Shown piece after piece: positions 42,060-49,995 of a stretch of DNA of 64,000 bases. Every line of letters begins with the position of its first letter. Position 1 is the first letter of the stretch. This stretch comes from Streptomyces bungoensis (GTDB taxonomy: Bacteria; Actinomycetota; Actinomycetes; Streptomycetales; Streptomycetaceae), in contig NZ_KQ948858.1 in the NCBI RefSeq assembly GCF_001514215.1, positions 217,310 to 281,309 of the forward strand. The letters are read 5' to 3'. Both the position numbers and the translations under genes were made by a program. Under the pieces are notes generated by a model. The model was not told the DNA's origin and did not search any database. It saw only the letters and a program-made list of their open reading frames with translations.

Positions 42060-42623
42060 TCACACCACCTCGTCCTCGTGCAGCCGGTCGCGCAGGGCGC
42101 GGACCGCCGTGTGCAGCCTGCTCTTGACCGTGCCCTCGGGAATTCCCAGCTCCTCGGCGATCCCGCGCACCGGCAGGTCGGCGAAGAAGCGCAGGACGAC
42201 CACCTGGCGCTGCGGGCCGGGCAGTTCGTCCAGGCCCCGGGCGACGGCGAGGGACAGCAGGCTGGTCTCCTCCCCGGAGGGGTGCGCAAGCTCGCGCAGG
42301 GACGCCAGCCGCTCCCCCAGCCGTTCCTGGCGCCGCTTGGCCCGGTGCCAGTCCATGGCCAGGTTGGAGGCGACCACCGCCGCCCACGCCGACACGTCCC
42401 GCGGCGCCTCCCGCCCGCTCGCGGCCCGCTCCAGCAGCCGCAGGCGGACCTGCTGCACCCCGTCCGGCAGGTCCGCCTGCGGCACGCCGCCGAGCGCGAG
42501 CACCGCCCGCACCCGGCGTTCCTGGGCCGCGTCCAGCGGGTCCTCGCCGCCGCGGTCGCCGCCGCCGGCGGGCGCACCCCGCTCACGGCGCACCCCTCCG
42601 CGCAGCACAAGCCACCCCCTCAC
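42060..42623 (-). CDS. ECF-type RNA polymerase sigma factor
   Basis: A sigma-70 family protein of about 187 residues. The region 2 core is LRLLERAASGREAPRDVSAWAAVVASNLAMDWHRAKRR, and region 4 is LDELPGPQRQVVVLRFFADLPVRGIAEELGIPEGTVKSRLHTAVRALRDRL, with the HTH that reads -35 boxes. The start is uncertain: GTG 42623 fits the promoter seen just upstream, but no start has a well-spaced Shine-Dalgarno. The downstream membrane protein is probably its anti-sigma. A GAAC-N17-CGTC promoter directly upstream suggests autoregulation. Confidence 0.85.
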   Translation of the reverse strand: MRGWLVLRGGVRRERGAPAGGGDRGGEDPLDAAQERRVRAVLALGGVPQADLPDGVQQVRLRLLERAASGREAPRDVSAWAAVVASNLAMDWHRAKRRQERLGERLASLRELAHPSGEETSLLSLAVARGLDELPGPQRQVVVLRFFADLPVRGIAEELGIPEGTVKSRLHTAVRALRDRLHEDEVV

Positions 42624-42640
42624 GCCTTCAGTGCCCCTAC

Positions 42641-42665
42641 GACGCCGCACCCGCCCGGAACGTTC
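42641..42665 (-). promoter_or_regulatory. ECF-type promoter for the sigma-factor operon
   Basis: On the minus strand GAAC (42662-42665), a 17-bp spacer and CGTC (42641-42644) resemble ECF -35/-10 elements. The proposed GTG at 42623 lies 18 nt downstream. Confidence 0.45.
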
Positions 42666-42803
42666 GAAGGCGTTTCGGAGGCGTACGTCACACCGTCGTG
42701 TGGACGGCACCGGACCGGGCAGGGGCCGGACAGCACAGCTTCCGGCACAGGCCCCCGATCGTGGAAACATCTGCAGCTCAGCGGGGGTCCGAGAAGAATG
42801 TCC

Positions 42804-42829
42804 GGAACCAGCATCCGGATGATCGCGTC
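42804..42829 (+). promoter_or_regulatory. ECF-type promoter pointing to asd
   Basis: GGAAC (42804-42808), a 17-bp spacer and CGTC (42826-42829) match the same element as the divergent sigma-factor promoter. It lies about 115 bp upstream of the asd start. The rest of the 319-bp gap shows no gene. Confidence 0.4.
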
Positions 42830-42942
42830 CCACTCCTCGGGCGCGCCCGGCAAAGAATTGGACACGTGGGCCGGGGTCGGCCGCATGATGGAAAAGCCCC
42901 GGTCAAGCACTACACGCAGCACTACACCCAGAGGGAGTCGCC

Positions 42943-43971
42943 GTGAGGGTCGGAATCGTCGGAGCCACCGGTCAGGTCGGCACGGTCATGCGCAGGATCC
43001 TCACCGAACGGAACTTCCCGGTCACCGAGCTGCGCCTGTTCGCCTCGGCCCGCTCCGCCGGGACCGTGCTGGACGGCGTGACGGTGGAGGACGCGGCGGC
43101 CGCCGACTACACGGGCCTCGACATCGTCCTGTTCTCCGCGGGCGGCGCCACCTCCAGGGCGCTGGCCGAGAAGGTCGCCTCCCAGGGCGCGGTCGTCATC
43201 GACAACTCCTCCGCCTGGCGCAAGGACCCCGAGGTCCCGCTGGTGGTCTCCGAGGTGAACCCGCACGCGATCGCCGACCGCCCCAAGGGCATCATCGCCA
43301 ACCCGAACTGCACCACGATGGCCGCGATGCCGGTGCTGAAGCCGCTGCACGAGGAGGCCGGCCTCGAGGCGCTCGTCGTCGCCACCTACCAGGCGGTGTC
43401 CGGCTCCGGCCTCGCGGGCGTGGCCGAGCTGCACGGCCAGGTGCAGAAGACCGCCGCGGACGCGGACAAGCTCACCCACGACGGCGGGGCGGTCGACTTC
43501 CCCGAGCCGCAGGTCTACAAGCGCCCCATCGCCTTCAACGTGCTGCCCTTCGCCGGCAACCTCGTCGAGGACGGTCTGAACGAGACCGACGAGGAGCAGA
43601 AGCTGCGCAACGAGTCCCGCAAGATCCTGGAGATCCCGGGCCTGAAGGTCTCCGGCACCTGCGTGCGCGTCCCGGTCTTCTCCGGCCACTCCCTCCAGGT
43701 CAACGCCCGTTTCGCCCGCCCGATCACCCCGGAGCGCGCGACCGAGCTGCTGGCCGGCGCGCCGGGCGTCGCCCTCTCCGACATCCCGACCCCGCTGCAG
43801 GCGGCCGGCCAGGACCCGTCGTACGTCGGCCGCATCCGCCGCGACGAGACCGTGGACAACGGGCTGGCCCTGTTCGTCTCCAACGACAACCTCCGCAAGG
43901 GCGCCGCGCTGAACGCGGTGCAGATCGCGGAGCTGGTGGCGGCGGAGCTGTCCGCGAAGGCCGCCGAGTAG
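42943..43971 (+). CDS. asd: Aspartate-semialdehyde dehydrogenase
   Basis: This NADPH-dependent enzyme makes aspartate semialdehyde, the branch point to lysine, diaminopimelate, threonine and methionine. The 342-residue protein starts RVGIVGATGQVG (dinucleotide loop), carries the catalytic Cys123 in NPNCTTM, substrate-binding VVATYQAVSGSG, and the His of SGHSLQVN. GTG 42943 has GAGGGAG upstream. It is not next to an aspartokinase gene, so it may be a second copy beside an ask-asd operon elsewhere. It is divergent from a sigma factor, and a similar ECF-type promoter precedes it. Confidence 0.96.
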   Translation: MRVGIVGATGQVGTVMRRILTERNFPVTELRLFASARSAGTVLDGVTVEDAAAADYTGLDIVLFSAGGATSRALAEKVASQGAVVIDNSSAWRKDPEVPLVVSEVNPHAIADRPKGIIANPNCTTMAAMPVLKPLHEEAGLEALVVATYQAVSGSGLAGVAELHGQVQKTAADADKLTHDGGAVDFPEPQVYKRPIAFNVLPFAGNLVEDGLNETDEEQKLRNESRKILEIPGLKVSGTCVRVPVFSGHSLQVNARFARPITPERATELLAGAPGVALSDIPTPLQAAGQDPSYVGRIRRDETVDNGLALFVSNDNLRKGAALNAVQIAELVAAELSAKAAE

Positions 43972-43996
43972 GACACCGGCAGTACACCGGCCGGGT

Positions 43997-44030
43997 GAGG
44001 GGGCGGTCGCGCCGGCGCGACCGCCCCCTC
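43997..44030. terminator. Terminator: perfect 34-bp palindrome after asd
   Basis: The two 17-bp arms 43997-44013 and 44014-44030 are exact reverse complements with no spacer. It lies 25 bp past the asd stop. Confidence 0.8.
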
Positions 44031-44110
44031 AGCCGTGCCCGGGTTCATCGCGCGCGCCGGGTCTCCCATGGAAGGATGGCGCAATCCATTGATGACGAGG
44101 AGATGACCGC

Positions 44111-46684
44111 GTGCCTGGCACAAACCTGACTCGCGAAGAGGCGCAGCAGCGGGCGGAGCTGCTCACCGTTGACTCGTACGAGGTCGAACTCGACCTCTCC
44201 GGCGCGCAGGAGGGCGGCACCTACCGGTCCGTGGCCACGGTGCGCTTCGACGTCGCCCGGGGCGGCGTCGACTCCTTCATCGACCTGGTGGCACCGGCCG
44301 TGCACGAGGTCGCGCTGAACGGGGACGCGCTGGACGCCGCCGAGGTCTTCCAGGACTCGCGGATCGCGCTGCCCGGGCTGCTGGAGGGCCGCAACGTCCT
44401 GCGGGTCGTCGCCGACTGCGCGTACACCAACACCGGCGAGGGCCTGCACCGCTTCGTCGACCCGGTCGACGAGCAGGCGTACCTGTACACCCAGTTCGAG
44501 GTGCCGGACGCGCGCCGGGTCTTCGCGTCCTTCGAGCAGCCGGACCTGAAGGCGACCTTCCGGTTCACCGTGACGGCCCCCGAGGGCTGGACGGTCATCT
44601 CCAACTCGCCGACGCCGGAGCCCAAGGACAACGTCTGGGCGTTCGAGCCGACCCCGCGCATCTCGACGTACGTCACGGCGCTGATCGCCGGCCCGTACCA
44701 CTCGGTGCACAGCGTGTACGAGAAGGACGGGCAGAGCGTGCCGCTCGGCATCTACTGCCGGCCGTCGCTCGCCGAGTTCCTGGACTCGGACGCGATCTTC
44801 GAGGTGACCCGGCAGGGCTTCGACTGGTTCCAGGAGAAGTTCGACTACGCCTACCCGTTCGCCAAGTACGACCAGCTCTTCGTGCCCGAGTTCAACGCGG
44901 GCGCGATGGAGAACGCGGGCGCGGTCACCATCCGCGACCAGTACGTCTTCCGGTCCAAGGTGACGGACGCGGCGTACGAGGTGCGGGCGGAGACGATCCT
45001 GCACGAGCTGGCCCACATGTGGTTCGGCGACCTGGTCACCATGGAGTGGTGGAACGACCTGTGGCTGAACGAGTCGTTCGCCACCTACACCTCCATCGCC
45101 TGCCAGGCCGCCGCGCCCGGCTCGAAGTGGCCGCACTCGTGGACCACGTTCGCCAACTCGATGAAGACCTGGGCGTACCGGCAGGACCAGCTGCCGTCCA
45201 CGCACCCGATCATGGCGGACATCCGCGACCTGGACGACGTGCTCGTCAACTTCGACGGCATCACCTACGCCAAGGGCGCGAGCGTGCTGAAGCAGCTCGT
45301 CGCGTACGTCGGCGAGGACGAGTTCTTCAAGGGCGTGCAGGCGTACTTCAAGCGGCACGCGTACGGCAACACGCGCCTGTCCGACCTGCTCGGCGCCCTG
45401 GAGGAGACCTCCGGCCGCGACCTGAAGACGTGGTCGGGCAAGTGGCTGGAGACGGCCGGGATCAACATCCTGCGCCCGGAGATCGAGACGGACGCCGAGT
45501 CCACCGTCACCTCCTTCGCGGTGCGCCAGGAGGCCCCGGCGCTGCCCGCCGGCGCCAAGGGCGAGCCGGTCCTGCGCCCGCACCGCGTCGCGATCGGCCT
45601 GTACGACCTGGACGGCGCGGGCAAGCTGGTGCGCACCGACCGGATCGAGCTGGACGTCGACGGCGAGCTGACCGCCGTGCCGCAGCTGGCGGGCCGGCGC
45701 CGCCCGGCCGTGATCCTGCTCAACGACGACGACCTGTCGTACGCGAAGGTCCGCCTGGACGAGGAGTCGCTGGCGGCCGTCACCGAGCACCTCGGCGACT
45801 TCGAGGCGTCGCTGCCGCGCGCCCTGTGCTGGGCGTCGGCGTGGGACATGACCCGCGACGGCGAGCTGGCCACCCGCGACTACCTCGCGCTGGTGCTGTC
45901 CGGCATCGGCAAGGAGTCCGACATCGGCGTGGTGCAGTCGCTGCACCGGCAGGTGAAGCTCGCCATCGACCTGTACGCCGACCCGGCCGCCCGGGAGGCC
46001 CTGCTGACCCGCTGGACCGAGGCGACGCTGGCCCACCTGCGCACGGCCGAGCCCGGCGGCGACCACCAGCTGGCCTGGGCCCGGGCGTTCGCGGCGACGG
46101 CCCGCACCCCGGAGCAGCTGGACCTGCTGGAGGCCCTGCTGGACGGCTCGCAGACGGTCGAGGGCCTGGCCGTCGACACGGAGCTGCGCTGGGCGTTCGT
46201 GCAGCGGCTCGCGGCGGTCGGCCGCTTCGACGAGGCGGAGATCGCGGCCGAGTACGAGCGGGACCGGACGGCGGCCGGTGAGCGGCATGCGGCGACCGCC
46301 CGCGCGGCCCGCCCGACCGAGGAGGCCAAGGCGGAGGCGTGGGCGTCGGTCGTCGAGTCCGGCAAGCTGCCCAACGCCGTGCAGGAGGCCGTGATCGGCG
46401 GCTTCGTCCAGACCGACCAGCGGGAGCTGCTGGCGCCGTACGCGGAGAAGTACTTCGAGGTCGTCAAGGACGTCTGGGAGTCCCGTTCGCACGAGATCGC
46501 CCAGCAGATCGCGGTCGGCCTGTACCCGTCGGTGCAGGTCACCGAGGAGACCCTGGCGAGGACGGACTCCTGGCTGGCCGCGGCCGAGCCGAACGCGGCC
46601 CTGCGCCGTCTGGTGTCGGAGTCCCGCGCGGGCGTCGAGCGCGCCCTGAAGGCGCAGGCGGCGGACGCGGCGGCGGCCGGCTAG
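44111..46684 (+). CDS. pepN: Aminopeptidase N (M1 family), second copy
   Basis: An 857-residue cytoplasmic zinc aminopeptidase. GAMEN is at 264-268, HELAH at 298-302 and the third zinc ligand Glu at 321. The start GTG 44111 follows GAGGAG. Its first 30 residues align by eye with the copy at 26583, so the two are paralogues with about 15 kb between. This copy lacks the Gly/Arg-rich insertion of the other. Its TAG stop overlaps the stop of the convergent EamA gene in the four bases CTAG, leaving no room for a terminator. Confidence 0.96.
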   Translation: MPGTNLTREEAQQRAELLTVDSYEVELDLSGAQEGGTYRSVATVRFDVARGGVDSFIDLVAPAVHEVALNGDALDAAEVFQDSRIALPGLLEGRNVLRVVADCAYTNTGEGLHRFVDPVDEQAYLYTQFEVPDARRVFASFEQPDLKATFRFTVTAPEGWTVISNSPTPEPKDNVWAFEPTPRISTYVTALIAGPYHSVHSVYEKDGQSVPLGIYCRPSLAEFLDSDAIFEVTRQGFDWFQEKFDYAYPFAKYDQLFVPEFNAGAMENAGAVTIRDQYVFRSKVTDAAYEVRAETILHELAHMWFGDLVTMEWWNDLWLNESFATYTSIACQAAAPGSKWPHSWTTFANSMKTWAYRQDQLPSTHPIMADIRDLDDVLVNFDGITYAKGASVLKQLVAYVGEDEFFKGVQAYFKRHAYGNTRLSDLLGALEETSGRDLKTWSGKWLETAGINILRPEIETDAESTVTSFAVRQEAPALPAGAKGEPVLRPHRVAIGLYDLDGAGKLVRTDRIELDVDGELTAVPQLAGRRRPAVILLNDDDLSYAKVRLDEESLAAVTEHLGDFEASLPRALCWASAWDMTRDGELATRDYLALVLSGIGKESDIGVVQSLHRQVKLAIDLYADPAAREALLTRWTEATLAHLRTAEPGGDHQLAWARAFAATARTPEQLDLLEALLDGSQTVEGLAVDTELRWAFVQRLAAVGRFDEAEIAAEYERDRTAAGERHAATARAARPTEEAKAEAWASVVESGKLPNAVQEAVIGGFVQTDQRELLAPYAEKYFEVVKDVWESRSHEIAQQIAVGLYPSVQVTEETLARTDSWLAAAEPNAALRRLVSESRAGVERALKAQAADAAAAG

Positions 46685-47733
46685 TCCGCGTCGCACGGAT
46701 GGGGGCGCCCGGCATCGAGCCGGGCGCCCCTTCGTCGTGCGGAGCGCCGGGTCCCCTGTGCCGGGATCCTTCGGGCGGGGGCGGTCCGTGCCGCGGGGTT
46801 CCGGGCCGGAGTACTCCAGGCCGGGGCGGTCCGTGCCGGGGCGGTCCGTGCCGGGGCGGTCCGGGCATGGGTGCTCCGGGCCGGCCGGCCGAGGGCCTGC
46901 CCCGCCACCGTCGCCCCGAACGCCAGGGCCATGCCGGTCAGCTGGAGCGGGGTCAGCGCCTGGCCGAGGGCGGCCCAGCCGAGGGCCGCCGCGGTGAGGG
47001 GGGACAGCGGGCCGAGGAAGGTGACGTGGGTGGCGCTGAGGCGGCCGATGCCGTGGAACCACAGGCAGTACGCCAGGGCCGTGTTCGCCAGCGCCAGGTA
47101 CAGGTAGCCGCCGGCGGCCCGGGCGTCCAGGGCGGGCGGCGCGCCCTCGGCGAGGAGGGCGAGCGGCGCGATGAGCAGGCCGCCCGCGGTCAGCTGCCAG
47201 GCCGTGAGGGCCAGCGGGCCCGTGCCCTCCGGGCGTCCCCAGCGCTGGGTCAGGACGGTGCCGGCGGACATGGAGGCGGTGGCGGCGAGGGCGGCCAGGA
47301 CGCCCAGGGGGTCGAGCGCGCCGGCCGCCTTCAGGACGACGAGACTGACGCCGGCCGCGGCGACGGCCCCGGTGAGCAGCGTGCGGGCCGTGGGCCGCTG
47401 CCCCAGCAGGACGGCCGCGAGGCCCGCCACGCACAGCGGGCCCGCCGAGCCGACGGCCGCCGCCATCCCGCCGGGCAGCCGGTACGCGGAGAGGAACAGC
47501 AGCGGGAAGAAGGCGCCGATGTTCAGCGCTCCGAGCACCGCCGCCTTCCACCACCAGGCGCCGCGGGGCAGCACCCGGGTGACGGCCAGCAGGAGGAGTC
47601 CGGCGGGCAGGGCGCGGACCAGGCCGGTGAACAGGGGGCGGTCCGGCGGCAGGAACTCCGTGGTGACGGCGTAGGTGGTGCCCCAGGAGACGGGGGCGAG
47701 GGCGGTGAGCAGCACGGTCGCGGGCCGGTTCAT
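46681..47733 (-). CDS. EamA/DMT-superfamily exporter with repetitive C-terminal tail
   Basis: A 350-residue inner-membrane transporter. Ten helices are visible in two five-helix EamA repeats (ALAPVSWGTTYAVTTEFLP begins the first; LAATASMSAGTVLTQRWGR the second). The last 70 residues are a hydrophilic tail built of TAPAR repeats, coded by a 15-bp tandem repeat, which EamA proteins normally lack; the functional protein probably ends near GQALGR. The family exports metabolites or drugs. It is divergent from a MarR regulator with overlapping palindromes between, so it is the likely regulated target. ATG 47733 is the first in-frame start. Confidence 0.9.
   Translation of the reverse strand: MNRPATVLLTALAPVSWGTTYAVTTEFLPPDRPLFTGLVRALPAGLLLLAVTRVLPRGAWWWKAAVLGALNIGAFFPLLFLSAYRLPGGMAAAVGSAGPLCVAGLAAVLLGQRPTARTLLTGAVAAAGVSLVVLKAAGALDPLGVLAALAATASMSAGTVLTQRWGRPEGTGPLALTAWQLTAGGLLIAPLALLAEGAPPALDARAAGGYLYLALANTALAYCLWFHGIGRLSATHVTFLGPLSPLTAAALGWAALGQALTPLQLTGMALAFGATVAGQALGRPARSTHARTAPARTAPARTAPAWSTPARNPAARTAPARRIPAQGTRRSARRRGARLDAGRPHPCDAD
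46821..46865. repeat. 15-bp tandem repeat in the EamA gene tail
   Basis: Three consecutive copies of CCGGGGCGGTCCGTG (the third ends GGG) at 46821-46865, with degenerate copies on the left. On the coding strand they encode TAPAR units. Confidence 0.85.
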
Positions 47734-47739
47734 GGAATT

Positions 47740-47773
47740 AGCTTAGCACTAAGCTACTTAGCGTCAAGTAGCT
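47740..47773. promoter_or_regulatory. Overlapping palindromic operators of the MarR regulator
   Basis: AGCTTA-GCAC-TAAGCT (47740-47755) and AGCTACTT-AGCGTC-AAGTAGCT (47752-47773) are both perfect inverted repeats sharing AGCT. They fill the gap between the divergent EamA and marR genes, just upstream of a probable marR promoter (TTGCGG at 47777, GATACT at 47800). Confidence 0.65.
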
Positions 47774-47811
47774 TTCTTGCGGTCGACCGGAGGGGCGCCG
47801 ATACTCCCTCC

Positions 47812-48330
47812 ATGAGCAGCCAGCACCCCGAGACCGGCGCCCCCCGGGACGCCGTCGACGCGATCATCGGTCAGTGGGCGGCCGTACGGCCCGACCTGGA
47901 CACCCGGGCCATGGAGGTCTTCGGACGCGTCTTCCGGCTCGCGCGGGCGATGGGCGACCGGATGGAGAAGGCGTACGAGCGGTACGGGATCTCCCGCGGC
48001 GAGTTCGACGTCCTGGCCACCCTGCGCCGGGCCGGCGAGCCCTACACCCTCTCGCCCCGCACCCTCTCGGCGACGCTGATGCTCACCACGGGCGGCATGA
48101 CCGGCCGCCTCGACAAGCTCGAACGCGCCGGCCTGCTGCGCCGCTCCCCCGACCCGCACGACCGGCGCGCCCTCCAGGTCACGCTCACCGACGAGGGGCT
48201 GCGACTGATCGACGACGCGGTCGGCACGGGCCTGGCGGAGCAGACCGACGCCCTGTCCGGCCTCGACGACGAACAGGCCGGCCACCTGGCCGGCCTGCTG
48301 CGGAGCCTGCTGCGCTCGACGGCCGGCTAG
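47812..48330 (+). CDS. MarR-family transcriptional regulator
   Basis: A 172-residue winged-helix regulator. The DNA-binding part reads GISRGEFDVLATLRRAG, LSPRTLSATLMLTTGGMTGRLDKLERAGLL and RRSPDPHDRRALQVTLTDEG, the standard MarR recognition helix and wing. ATG 47812 has no Shine-Dalgarno, but GATACT lies 6 nt upstream, so a leaderless transcript is likely. It probably represses itself and the divergent EamA exporter through the palindromes between them; the ligand is unknown. Confidence 0.93.
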   Translation: MSSQHPETGAPRDAVDAIIGQWAAVRPDLDTRAMEVFGRVFRLARAMGDRMEKAYERYGISRGEFDVLATLRRAGEPYTLSPRTLSATLMLTTGGMTGRLDKLERAGLLRRSPDPHDRRALQVTLTDEGLRLIDDAVGTGLAEQTDALSGLDDEQAGHLAGLLRSLLRSTAG

Positions 48331-48342
48331 CCGGCCGCGGGG

Positions 48343-49827
48343 TCACTCGTCCGGGCCGAGGTGCCGGGCGAGGGCCTCCCGGATCTCCGCGGCCCCGGCC
48401 GCCTCGGACGCCCAGGCCACGTAGCCGTCGGGGCGCACCAGCAGGGTCGTCCGGCGGTCGCTCGCCCAGCGCGCCACGGTCAGCCGGTCCGCGCGGCCGC
48501 CCTCGTGGGGCTCCGGCGTGATCAGCACGAACCGGCCGCCGCGCAGGGCCTCGTACAGGCGGCCGCCGCCGGCCAGGGCGACGTCCGGGACGCGGGCCCC
48601 GGTGAGGCGGTGGGCGCCGCGGGGCGCCGGACAGCGGTAGCCGATGCCGGTGACCTGGCCGGCCAGCCTGCGCCGGGCGGGGCCGACCGCGTCGAGGAAC
48701 CCGGTGAGCGCGGCGCGGGCCGCCAGGGTCCAGGGGCGCTTGGCCATGGCGAGCCGGACGATGCCGCCGCTGCTGCGCAGCACCGACCTGCCGACCGGGT
48801 ACCGCTCGGCCTGGTAGGTGTCCAGCAGTCCGGGGTCCGCGTGGCCGGTGGCGACCGCGGCGAGCTTCCAGCCGAGGTTGGCGGCGTCCTGCAGGCCGGT
48901 GTTCATGCCCTGGCCGCCGGCCGGGGTGTGCACGTGCGCGGCGTCCCCGGCGAGGAAGACCCGGCCGACCCGGTAGGCGGGCGCCTGGCGCTCGTCGCTG
49001 TGGAAGCGGGACATCCAGCGGGCGTCGTGCATCCCGAAGTCCCGGCCGAGCGCGAGCCGGGTGATCTCCCGGACCTCGGCCAGGTCCAGCGGCGCGTCGT
49101 CGGGGACGTCGCGCCCCCGGTGCCAGCCGATCACCCGGTAGTAGCCGTCGCCGAAGGGCGCGAGGAAGGCGAAGGCGTCGCCGACGGCGTTGACCGTGAG
49201 CAGCGCCGGGGGCTTCTCGGCCAGCTTCACGTCGGCGAGGACCACGGACCGGATCACCGACCTGCCGGGGAACGGCAGCCCGATCGCCTCGCGGACGGCA
49301 CTGCGCATGCCGTCGGCCCCGACCACGTAGGCCGCACGGAGGGTCTCCTCACGCCCTTCCGGGCCGCGCACCCGCACGGTGACACCGTCCGCGTCCTGCG
49401 TGACACCGGTCAGCCCGGTCTCGTACCGGAAGCCGGCGCCCGCCTCGACCGCCCGCCGCTCCAGGGCCTTCTCCACCTCGTACTGCGGGAGGACCAGGAG
49501 GTGGTTGAAGCGGGAGGGGAGGTCGCCGAGGTCGATGGTGAGGCGGCCGAAGAGGTTCAGCCGGTCGAGGGGCTGCCCCACCGCCTCCAGGCCGTCGGCG
49601 AGATCGCGGGCGTCGAGCAGCTCCAGGGTGCGGGCGTGCAGGACGAAGGCGCGGGAGAGGTTGCTGACGCGGTGCGGGCGCTTCTCCAGGACGGTGACCG
49701 GGACGCCCGCGGTGGCGAGGTCGCCGGCCAGGAGGAGGCCGGTGGGGCCGGAGCCGACCACGACGACGGGGTCCGGGGTGCCGTGGGAGCGGGAACGGGT
49801 GGAGCGGTCGGTGCTGGTGCCGTTCAT
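48343..49827 (-). CDS. FAD-dependent aromatic monooxygenase (PheA/TetX/Rdc-type hydroxylase)
   Basis: A 494-residue flavoprotein. The FAD GXGXXG motif is VVVVGSGPTGLLLAGDLA at about 20-37, the DG motif is VVGADGMRSAVREA, and the GD motif is VFLAGDAAHVHTPAGGQGMNTGLQDAANLGWKLA. The C-terminal thioredoxin-like domain ends with the usual WASD and LVRPDGYVAWAS. Such enzymes hydroxylate phenols or polyketides and can inactivate antibiotics. ATG 49827 has AGGAGG 5 nt upstream; the long upstream open frame is a shadow. It is divergent from a TetR repressor with an array of operators between, so it is likely an inducible detoxification enzyme. Confidence 0.93.
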   Translation of the reverse strand: MNGTSTDRSTRSRSHGTPDPVVVVGSGPTGLLLAGDLATAGVPVTVLEKRPHRVSNLSRAFVLHARTLELLDARDLADGLEAVGQPLDRLNLFGRLTIDLGDLPSRFNHLLVLPQYEVEKALERRAVEAGAGFRYETGLTGVTQDADGVTVRVRGPEGREETLRAAYVVGADGMRSAVREAIGLPFPGRSVIRSVVLADVKLAEKPPALLTVNAVGDAFAFLAPFGDGYYRVIGWHRGRDVPDDAPLDLAEVREITRLALGRDFGMHDARWMSRFHSDERQAPAYRVGRVFLAGDAAHVHTPAGGQGMNTGLQDAANLGWKLAAVATGHADPGLLDTYQAERYPVGRSVLRSSGGIVRLAMAKRPWTLAARAALTGFLDAVGPARRRLAGQVTGIGYRCPAPRGAHRLTGARVPDVALAGGGRLYEALRGGRFVLITPEPHEGGRADRLTVARWASDRRTTLLVRPDGYVAWASEAAGAAEIREALARHLGPDE

Positions 49828-49870
49828 GGGGGCCTCCTCTTGCCGCTGGTACCGCCGGCGCCGCTGTCGC

Positions 49871-49924
49871 CAACGCCTGTTGGCGAACAAGCGTTGACCA
49901 ACGAGTGTTTGCCAACGCTCGTTG
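49871..49924. promoter_or_regulatory. Operator array A: four CAAC-N4-GTTG sites with 14-bp period
   Basis: The sites start at 49871, 49885, 49899 and 49913, exactly 14 bp apart: CAACGCCTGTTG, GAACAAGCGTTG, CAACGAGTGTTT and CAACGCTCGTTG. Each 12-bp unit is a full or near-full palindrome separated by 2 bp. The array is proximal to the FAD monooxygenase, whose -35 may overlap the first site. Confidence 0.7.
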
Positions 49925-49953
49925 ACCACGGTAGCGCCGCCCAGGAGTCGAGT

Positions 49954-49993
49954 CAACGCTTGTTGGCCTACGTGTGTTGGCCTACGCTCGTTC
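49954..49993. promoter_or_regulatory. Operator array B: three further sites over the tetR promoter
   Basis: The sites start at 49954, 49968 and 49982 (CAACGCTTGTTG, CTACGTGTGTTG, CTACGCTCGTTC), again 14 bp apart. A -35-like TTGTTG (49960-49965) lies in the first and a -10-like TACGCT (49983-49988) in the third, with the tetR ATG 7 nt after the -10. Confidence 0.65.
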
Positions 49994-49995
49994 GC

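Noticed and set aside
46821..46865. CRISPR-like repeat
   Set aside because: Units are only 15 bp, directly adjacent without spacers, and lie inside a coding sequence. No CRISPR array or cas gene is seen anywhere in the window.
49871..49993. Iteron-type plasmid origin
   Set aside because: The 14-bp repeats are palindromic operators between divergent regulator and target genes; no rep gene or A+T-rich unwinding region is present.
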